A stretch of 64,000 nt of DNA. Origin: Rhodospirillaceae bacterium Spongia-Bin9. GTDB taxonomy: Bacteria > Pseudomonadota > Alphaproteobacteria > Bin65. Below are positions 58,658 to 64,000 of this stretch, in pieces. The stretch covers positions 30,914 through 94,913 of the forward strand of contig FZLR01000001.1 in the NCBI GenBank assembly GCA_900197615.1, written 5' to 3'. The first letter of the stretch is position 1. Each line of letters starts with the position of its first letter. The position numbers were made by a program, and so were the translations under genes. The notes under the pieces were generated by a model. The model did no database searches. It was given only the letters and a program-made list of their open reading frames with translations, and was not told where the DNA came from.

Positions 58658-58726
58658 AAAGTGTATTCATTCGGCCCATCCTGCAGTCCGCGCCTGGGCG
58701 CGGCTCTCCCGGCCCCCCGACCGGCG

Positions 58727-59035
58727 TCAGCGGTCCAGCACGGCTTCGAAGCCCTCGAACTCGGGATGGCCGAGATAGAGGCTGCGCCGCCCCCCGGCCC
58801 CGGCATGGGCCTTTCGAAAGGCTTCGGACCGGGTCCAGGCGTCGAAGGCCTCGCGGTCGGTCCAGGTCGAGTGCGAGGCATAGAGCGTATGGTCGTCGAA
58901 TTCCGGCCCCTTCAGGAGTCGGAATTCCATGAAGCCCGGCACGCCATCGAGATGGGTGTCGCGCTCCGCCCAGACCTTTTCGAATTCCGCCTCGCGCCCG
59001 CGCACGATGTGGAACCGGTTCATTGCAACGAACAT
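58727..59035 (-). CDS. Antibiotic-biosynthesis-monooxygenase domain protein, IsdG-like
   Basis: A 102-residue ABM-fold protein. The three residues that define heme-degrading IsdG enzymes fall at the same positions: Asn6, Trp67 and His77. FMEFRLLKGPE, LYASHSTWTDREAFDAW and RKAHAG are the matching segments. It may open heme, or act as a small cofactor-free oxygenase. It lies 24 bp after the PaaK-like ligase gene and 69 bp before the methyltransferase gene, in one operon. Confidence 0.8.
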   Translation of the reverse strand: MFVAMNRFHIVRGREAEFEKVWAERDTHLDGVPGFMEFRLLKGPEFDDHTLYASHSTWTDREAFDAWTRSEAFRKAHAGAGGRRSLYLGHPEFEGFEAVLDR

Positions 59036-59059
59036 GTGCCGCCTTTCCTTTGCCGCCGG

Positions 59060-60352
59060 CTAGCGCCTGTCGACGAAACGCGGCGCCTTCACGCTGCTTT
59101 CGAACGCCTTGGCCAGGGTGCCGCTCTCCAGGATCTCGATCTCCGGGCGGACCTCGAAAGTCTCGCGGACTTTTCCGGACAGTCCGTCAGCGACGGCCGG
59201 CGCGTCGCTGCCGCGCCTCACTTCGATGGCGACGTGGAAGATATCCGATCCGCCGTCGTTGCGAAGCTCGACCTGGAAATCGTTGATCTCCGAAATGCGG
59301 AAAATGAAATCCTCGAACTCGGCGTGATTGATGTTGACGCCGCGCACCTTGAAGAAACCGACGGTGCGATGCGCATGCCGCATCACCGGAAAGACGGAAA
59401 ACGGGCCGTCCAGGCTCGAGTTTTCAACCATGCGGACGATGTCGCCCGAACTCCAGCGCAGGAAAGGCGTCGCGTTGTTGATGAAGAGCGGCGTGATCAC
59501 CATCAGCCCCTGCTCGCCTTCGGCCACCGGCAGGCCGGTGTCTTCGTCGACGACCTCGAACACCGCCTGGTCGGTCCAGACGTGAAAGCCCTCATGGTGC
59601 CGGCTGTCGGCGCCGAGGATGCCGATCTCCGTCATGCCGAACAGGTCGTTGACCTCCGCGCCCCAGGCCCGCTCCAGCTTCTCGCGCTTGGCGTCCGACA
59701 GCGCCTCGGCCCCAACCAGCACGCGCTCGACGGTGTGGCCCGCCAGGTCGATGCCCTGGCTGTCGGCAAGGTTGGCGAGGTGAAGCCCGTAGCTCGGCAT
59801 CCCCATCCAGACCGTCGGCCTGAGCGACAGGATGAGGTCGAGCTGGGCCTGCGACGGAGTGCCGGCGCCGGAGCCGGCCCAGATCACGCCGACGCCGCTC
59901 TGGTTGGCCGTCCGTGCCCACAATTGCCCCGCCGGATGGACGCCGAGCGGGAACGACATGTGGCACAGGTCGCCGTCCCGCACGCCGGCGATCGTCCAGC
60001 ACCGGCAGAGCTGCAGATAGGTGTATTCCATGTCGCGGTGGGTGCGCGGATAGAACAGCGGCACGCCGGTCGCCCCGCCGGAGCGCCAGTATTCGGCGAT
60101 CTCGTCCCGCGGCGCGATGCAGAACTGCTCCTCAAAATTCCCGACGCCGATCTTGCGGAGCGTTTCCTTGTCGACGATGGGGATTTTGGCCCATTCCTCC
60201 GGGTCGTCGAGCCGGTCGATATCGATACGGTCGAGCCGGCCCCGGTAATACCTGGCGCTCCTGGCCATCTCGACCGCGATTTTCTTTCGCGCCCGCTGGA
60301 TGTCCGCAATTTCCTGCCGCGATCCGGGGAGCTGGAGGTCTCGCTTCTGCAC
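59060..60352 (-). CDS. Phenylacetate-CoA ligase-like adenylate-forming enzyme
   Basis: A 430-residue AMP-forming ligase of the PaaK group. Diagnostic parts are SGGATGVPLFYPRTHRDME (ATP loop, normally SSGTTG), VLVGAEALSDAKREKLERAWGAEVNDLFGMTEIG, RWSSGDIVRM and the C-terminal FFKVRGVNINHAEFEDFIF. It would activate a carboxylic acid, often aromatic, to its AMP ester and then a thioester. A GTG start at 60352 has a GGGGGAA site upstream; an ATG at 60394 overlaps the MetE-like gene. The acid is not known. Confidence 0.82.
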   Translation of the reverse strand: MQKRDLQLPGSRQEIADIQRARKKIAVEMARSARYYRGRLDRIDIDRLDDPEEWAKIPIVDKETLRKIGVGNFEEQFCIAPRDEIAEYWRSGGATGVPLFYPRTHRDMEYTYLQLCRCWTIAGVRDGDLCHMSFPLGVHPAGQLWARTANQSGVGVIWAGSGAGTPSQAQLDLILSLRPTVWMGMPSYGLHLANLADSQGIDLAGHTVERVLVGAEALSDAKREKLERAWGAEVNDLFGMTEIGILGADSRHHEGFHVWTDQAVFEVVDEDTGLPVAEGEQGLMVITPLFINNATPFLRWSSGDIVRMVENSSLDGPFSVFPVMRHAHRTVGFFKVRGVNINHAEFEDFIFRISEINDFQVELRNDGGSDIFHVAIEVRRGSDAPAVADGLSGKVRETFEVRPEIEILESGTLAKAFESSVKAPRFVDRR

Positions 60353-60368
60353 CGGAATATTCCCCCGA

Positions 60369-61490
60369 TCAGCCCCAGACCTCGGCGGCGACATCCTGCA
60401 CGAGTTCCAGTTTGCGCCGGATTTCGTCCAGGCCCATGACCTGGCCGCCGCCCCCGGCCGATGAGAATCCGCATTGCGGGCTCAATCCGAGCTGTTCCAG
60501 CGGCGCGAACCGGGCCGCTTCGTCGATGCGCCGCAACAGCTCGTCTTTCGATTCCAGCTCTGGCGACTTCGTGCTGACCAGGCCGAGCACGGCCGTCTTG
60601 CCCGGCGGCAGGAAGCGCAATGGCCGGAAATCGCCCGCCCGCTCGCTGTCGTACTCCATGAAGAACGCATCGACATCGAGGCCGCCGAACAAACGCTCGG
60701 CGATCGGCTCGTAACCGCCTTCGGCCATCCACATGTCCTTCAGGTTGCCCCGGCACATATGCAGGCCGACGAAGGTGTCGTCGCGCCGTGCGCCGATGCA
60801 GCCGTTGATAAGCCGGACGTAGGAGTCGGTCAGGTCGTCCGGGTCCTCGCCCCGCGCCGCGACCGCGCCCCTTGCCGTCTCGTCGCAATTGCAGGGCAGC
60901 GCGGTGTCGTCGAGCTGGACGTAGCGGCAGCCGGCGGCTTCGAGGTCTGCGATTTCCTGCCGGAAGATGGCAATGACATCGGTGAAGAAAGCCTCGCGGT
61001 CGCTATAGACCGCCGGATCGAAGCTGCCGTCGCCGAGCCAGAAATGAAGCACCGCAGGCGACGCGATGGTAACTTTCGGCACGCCCTTCGGCCGGAGCGA
61101 GGCGACGAACTCGTAATCGCCGGTCACGATGGGCCGCCGGCGGGACAGCCTCGCCTCCGCATAGGGCGACGGCGGCACCCCGTATTCCTCGCTGTCCGAA
61201 TGGAAGCTGAGGATGCCTTCCCGTTTGAGCCCCAACCCGTCGAGCGCTTCCGTCAGGCCGCCCGACCAGACCCGGCGCCGGAACTCCCCGTCCGTGACCG
61301 ACGCCATGCCGATCTCGTCCTGAAACGCGACGATCTCCGCGATGCACTCGTTCTGGATCTCGACATAGGCCCGGTCGTCGAGCGTGCCGGCCTTGTTCGC
61401 CCGGGCGGCGTCGAGCAGCCGGCCGGGCCGGACGAAGCTCCCGACATGCTCGGCCCGGAACGGCGGCCCGCCTGAATTCGTAGCGGTCAT
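60369..61490 (-). CDS. Cobalamin-independent methionine synthase-like protein (catalytic domain only)
   Basis: A 373-residue protein matching only the C-terminal catalytic half of MetE, as in archaeal-type core-MetE proteins. The zinc ligands are all present: His and Cys in GLHMCRGN, Glu in FMEYDSERAG and Cys in LSPQCGFSSA. It begins FRAEHVGSFVRPGRLLDAAR. It could transfer a methyl group from a folate or another donor to a thiol. It lies 12 bp after lpdA and 16 bp before the PaaK-like ligase, so it is in the same transcript. Confidence 0.82.
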   Translation of the reverse strand: MTATNSGGPPFRAEHVGSFVRPGRLLDAARANKAGTLDDRAYVEIQNECIAEIVAFQDEIGMASVTDGEFRRRVWSGGLTEALDGLGLKREGILSFHSDSEEYGVPPSPYAEARLSRRRPIVTGDYEFVASLRPKGVPKVTIASPAVLHFWLGDGSFDPAVYSDREAFFTDVIAIFRQEIADLEAAGCRYVQLDDTALPCNCDETARGAVAARGEDPDDLTDSYVRLINGCIGARRDDTFVGLHMCRGNLKDMWMAEGGYEPIAERLFGGLDVDAFFMEYDSERAGDFRPLRFLPPGKTAVLGLVSTKSPELESKDELLRRIDEAARFAPLEQLGLSPQCGFSSAGGGGQVMGLDEIRRKLELVQDVAAEVWG

Positions 61491-61502
61491 GAAATTCCTT
61501 TC

Positions 61503-62912
61503 TCAGAAATGCACGACGCGGCCGTAGGCGTCGAGGACGGCTTCGTGCATCGTTTCGGAGAGCGTCGGGTGCGGGAAGACGGTGTGCATGAGGTCCGTCT
61601 CCGTCGTCTCCAGCGTCTTGGCGATGCTGTAGCCCTGGATCAGTTCGGTGACCTCCGGCCCCGCCATGTGGGCGCCGAGCAGTTCGCCGGTCCCGGCGTC
61701 GAACACGGTCTTGACCAGCCCCCGGTCGTCGCCCAGAGCAATCGCCTTGCCGTTGCCGGCAAACGGAAAGCGCCCGACCCGGACCTCGTGGCCCGCCTCC
61801 ATCGCCGCCGCCTCGGTCAGCCCGACGCTGGCGACCTGGGGATGGCAATAGGTGCAGCCGGGAATCCGGCTGGTATCGAGCGGGTGGACATCCGCGACCC
61901 CGGCGATCTTCTCGACGCAGAGAATGCCCTCGTGGCTCGCCTTGTGGGCCAGCCAGGGCGGGCCGGCGACGTCGCCGATGGCCCGGACGCCGGGCTCGCC
62001 GGTCTCGCCCCACGGGCCGATCCGGATGTGGCCGCGGTCGACCGTCACCGCCGTGCCCTCCAGGCCGAGTTCCTCGACATTGCCGGCAATGCCGATGGCG
62101 AGGATGACCTTCTCGACCGTGACCGTCTGCGTGCTGCCGCCGCTCTCGACCGCAACCGCGATGCCGTCCGCACCTTTTACCAGCCCGGCGACCGTCGCGC
62201 CGGTCAGAACCTTCATGCCCTGCTTCTCGACCGCCTTTTGCACGAAGGCGGAGATTTCCGCGTCTTCGACCGGCAGGATGCGGTCGAGCATCTCGACGAC
62301 CGTCACCTCGGCGTCGAGGGTGCGGTAGAAGCTGGCGAATTCGATGCCGATGGCGCCGCTGCCGACGATCAAGAGCGACTTCGGAAACGCCTCCGGCACC
62401 ATGGCTTCCTTGTAGGTCCAGATATCCTTGCCGTCGGGCTCCAGGCCCGGCAGGGTGCGCGCCCTCGCGCCGGTGGCGAGGATTATGTGGGGCGATGACA
62501 GCGTTGCGGTCTCCTTGCCGTCCTTAAGAACGGCGACCTTACCCTTGCCGGCCAATCGGCCATGGCCGTCGAACACCGCGACCTTGTTCTTCTTCATCAG
62601 GTGTTTGACGCCGGCATTGAGTCGGCCGGCGACCCTGCGCGAGCGTTTGACGACCTTGCCGATGTCGAAAGCGACATTGTCCGCCGACAGGCCGAAATCC
62701 CCGGCATGCTGCATCAGATGGTAGATTTCCGAAGTCCGCAGCAGCGCCTTGGTCGGGATGCAGCCCCAGTTCAGGCAGATGCCGCCGAGATGCTCGCGCT
62801 CGACCAGGGCGGCGTTCAGGCCGAGCTGGGCCGCCCGGATCGCGGCGACATAGCCGCCCGGCCCGCCGCCGACGACGATGAGATCGAAGGATGTGTCGGA
62901 ATTGTCGGGCAT
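61503..62912 (-). CDS. lpdA: Dihydrolipoyl dehydrogenase (E3)
   Basis: A 469-residue flavoprotein disulfide reductase. It has the FAD motif VVGGGPGGYVAAIRAAQLG, the redox disulfide GGICLNWGCIPTKALL, the NAD motif LIVGSGAIGIEFA, the late GDVAGPPWLAHKASHEG and the C-terminal active-site HPTLSET. It reoxidises the lipoyl group of the E2 subunit, encoded 49 bp upstream, as in the usual pyruvate dehydrogenase operon order. The ATG at 62912 was chosen over a longer frame whose first 16 residues do not match. Confidence 0.95.
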   Translation of the reverse strand: MPDNSDTSFDLIVVGGGPGGYVAAIRAAQLGLNAALVEREHLGGICLNWGCIPTKALLRTSEIYHLMQHAGDFGLSADNVAFDIGKVVKRSRRVAGRLNAGVKHLMKKNKVAVFDGHGRLAGKGKVAVLKDGKETATLSSPHIILATGARARTLPGLEPDGKDIWTYKEAMVPEAFPKSLLIVGSGAIGIEFASFYRTLDAEVTVVEMLDRILPVEDAEISAFVQKAVEKQGMKVLTGATVAGLVKGADGIAVAVESGGSTQTVTVEKVILAIGIAGNVEELGLEGTAVTVDRGHIRIGPWGETGEPGVRAIGDVAGPPWLAHKASHEGILCVEKIAGVADVHPLDTSRIPGCTYCHPQVASVGLTEAAAMEAGHEVRVGRFPFAGNGKAIALGDDRGLVKTVFDAGTGELLGAHMAGPEVTELIQGYSIAKTLETTETDLMHTVFPHPTLSETMHEAVLDAYGRVVHF

Positions 62913-62961
62913 GGCTCTCCTCGCCACCGGTTCGGGATGCGGCGATGTTACGGCCGGCACG

Positions 62962-64000
62962 CTACGCCAGCATGCTCGCGGGCCGTTCGATATAGCCCTT
63001 GAAGGCCTGGAGCCATTGCGCGCCCAGCGCGCCGTCTATGACCCGGTGATCGCAGGTCAGCGTGCAGGTCATCACCGTGGCAACCGACATTTCGCCATCG
63101 TGCACGACGGCCTTCTGCGCGCCGGCGCCGACCGCCAGGATGCCGGCCTGGGGCGGATTGACGATCGAGGTGAAGTGGCCGATGCCGTACATGCCGAGAT
63201 TGGAGACCGAGAAACTGCCGCCCTGGTATTCCTCCGGCTTGAGCCTGCCCTCGCGGGCGCGGCCGGCCAGTTCCTTCATCTCGTTGGCGATCTGCGCCAG
63301 GCCCTTGCAGTCGGCGTCGAAGATTATCGGCGTGATCAGGCCGCCCTCATAGGCGACCGCGACCGAGATATCGACCGCGCCGAGCTGGACTGTCGCCGTG
63401 TCGGTCCATTGCGCGTTGACCGCCGGCACCCGGCGCAGGGCCAGTGCCGCCGCCTTGATGACCATGTCGTTGACGGAGACTTTCGCCGCCCCTTCCAGCG
63501 CTTCGTTGATCTCCCGCCGAGCGCCGAGCAGCCTGTCGATCTCCATATCGACCGACAGGTAGATCTGCGGGATATCGCGATCGGCTTCGGTGAGGCGGCG
63601 GGCAATGACCTTGCGGACGTTGCTGTGCGGGATTTCGCGGTCCTCCGGACCCGCTGCCGCAAACGCCGGACGGACAGTCGTAGCGGACGGCGCCGGGCCA
63701 GCTGCGGCAGCAGGCCGGGCGGCCGGAGCTTCGGCAGCAGGAGCGCCCGCAGCCAGGGCTTTTTCGATATCCGCCTTGACGATCCGGCCGTGCGGACCGC
63801 TGCCGGCGATGGCGGCGAGGTCCAGACCGGCCTGCTTCGCCATGCGCCGGGCCAGCGGGCTGGCGGCGATTCGTCCGCCCTTCCCGACCGGACCGGCCGG
63901 AGCAGCGCGCGCCTCGGCGGCGGCAGTTTCCGCGGCGGGGGGTTCGGCGGAGGGCGCCCGGGGCGGCGGGGGGCGCTTCGGGTCTGGCGCTCGGGGCGGG
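62962..64000 (-). CDS. Dihydrolipoamide acetyltransferase (E2) of 2-oxoacid dehydrogenase complex, 5' truncated
   Basis: The visible 345 residues run from an Ala/Pro-rich linker through an E3-binding domain (IAASPLARRMAKQAGLDLAAIAGSGPHGRIVKADIEKAL) and another linker to a full catalytic domain (SNVRKVIARRLTEADRDIPQIYLSVDMEI, NDMVIKAAALALRRVPAVNAQW, FSVSNLGMYGIGHFTSIVNPPQAGILAVGA). The active-site motif DHRVIDGALGAQ is intact. The lipoyl domain lies beyond the right edge. The alphaproteobacterial pdhC type is likely; the adjacent lpdA supports pyruvate dehydrogenase rather than another oxoacid complex. Confidence 0.9.
   Translation of the reverse strand, partial: PPRAPDPKRPPPPRAPSAEPPAAETAAAEARAAPAGPVGKGGRIAASPLARRMAKQAGLDLAAIAGSGPHGRIVKADIEKALAAGAPAAEAPAARPAAAAGPAPSATTVRPAFAAAGPEDREIPHSNVRKVIARRLTEADRDIPQIYLSVDMEIDRLLGARREINEALEGAAKVSVNDMVIKAAALALRRVPAVNAQWTDTATVQLGAVDISVAVAYEGGLITPIIFDADCKGLAQIANEMKELAGRAREGRLKPEEYQGGSFSVSNLGMYGIGHFTSIVNPPQAGILAVGAGAQKAVVHDGEMSVATVMTCTLTCDHRVIDGALGAQWLQAFKGYIERPASMLA

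Overview
The window looks like chromosome from a high-GC, metabolically versatile alphaproteobacterium. This is inferred from gene content and style, not from a marker gene: an E2-then-lpdA pyruvate dehydrogenase end, a short alphaproteobacterial-type NAD kinase, a DUF6356 protein, many TRAP and tripartite tricarboxylate (TTT) uptake systems, and acyl-CoA enzymes. Osmolyte-sulfonate catabolism plus many solute-binding-protein transporters suggest a marine, algae-associated or host-associated life. No rRNA, tRNA, CRISPR array, intact transposase or prophage was seen.

Region by region: (1) 1-6485, minus strand: an acyclic terpene/branched acyl-CoA carboxylation operon (AtuA, carboxyltransferase, enoyl-CoA hydratase, biotin carboxylase) running into a DinB/TIGR03084-like gene cut by the left edge. 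(2) 6679-12815, plus strand: a PlsB-like acyltransferase, an alpha/beta hydrolase and a TTT transporter behind a palindromic operator. (3) 12882-22065: a divergent sulfonate island. Going left are a small membrane protein, a TRAP transporter (P, Q, M), an HpsN-type dehydrogenase, an SDR and a zinc alcohol dehydrogenase. Going right are a LacI regulator and SuyA/SuyB sulfolactate sulfo-lyase. Together they predict uptake of 2,3-dihydroxypropane-1-sulfonate (DHPS), inversion and oxidation to (R)-sulfolactate, and cleavage to pyruvate and sulfite. Twin LacI operators lie between the two arms. (4) 22082-28597: housekeeping genes (pgk, rlmN, a pseudouridine synthase, rsmD), an acyl-CoA dehydrogenase and a HigBA-like toxin-antitoxin pair.

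(5) 28680-33871: a second TTT transporter, NAD kinase and an AbrB-type membrane protein. (6) 33905-40739, minus strand: a second TRAP transporter followed upstream by a two-subunit Rieske oxygenase, a dienoyl-CoA isomerase-like crotonase and a methylenetetrahydrofolate-reductase-like protein. (7) 41053-46927, plus strand: an orphan CoxL-like molybdenum hydroxylase subunit, a thiolase-fold protein lacking canonical catalytic residues, a DUF35-SDR fusion with its SDR tyrosine replaced, and a metal-dependent cyclase/hydrolase.

(8) 47128-52215 is the most unusual part. After a truncated VapC-like relic the base composition and codon use become markedly AT-richer for about 4.4 kb holding two genes: a GPP34 (GOLPH3-like) domain fused to a cytochrome P450, and a two-domain RND/MMPL-type exporter. 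This looks like a horizontally acquired lipid-modifying and exporting unit and is the best candidate here for an undescribed system. (9) 52720-57539: an alpha/beta hydrolase and RNase D with overlapping divergent start codons, an FrnE-like DsbA protein, an Lrp regulator with a clear operator, DUF6356, a frameshifted gene remnant and an exported intradiol-dioxygenase-like protein. (10) 57695-64000, minus strand: two cobalamin-independent methyltransferase-family proteins around a PaaK-like ligase and an IsdG-like monooxygenase, downstream of lpdA and the pyruvate dehydrogenase E2 gene, which is cut by the right edge.
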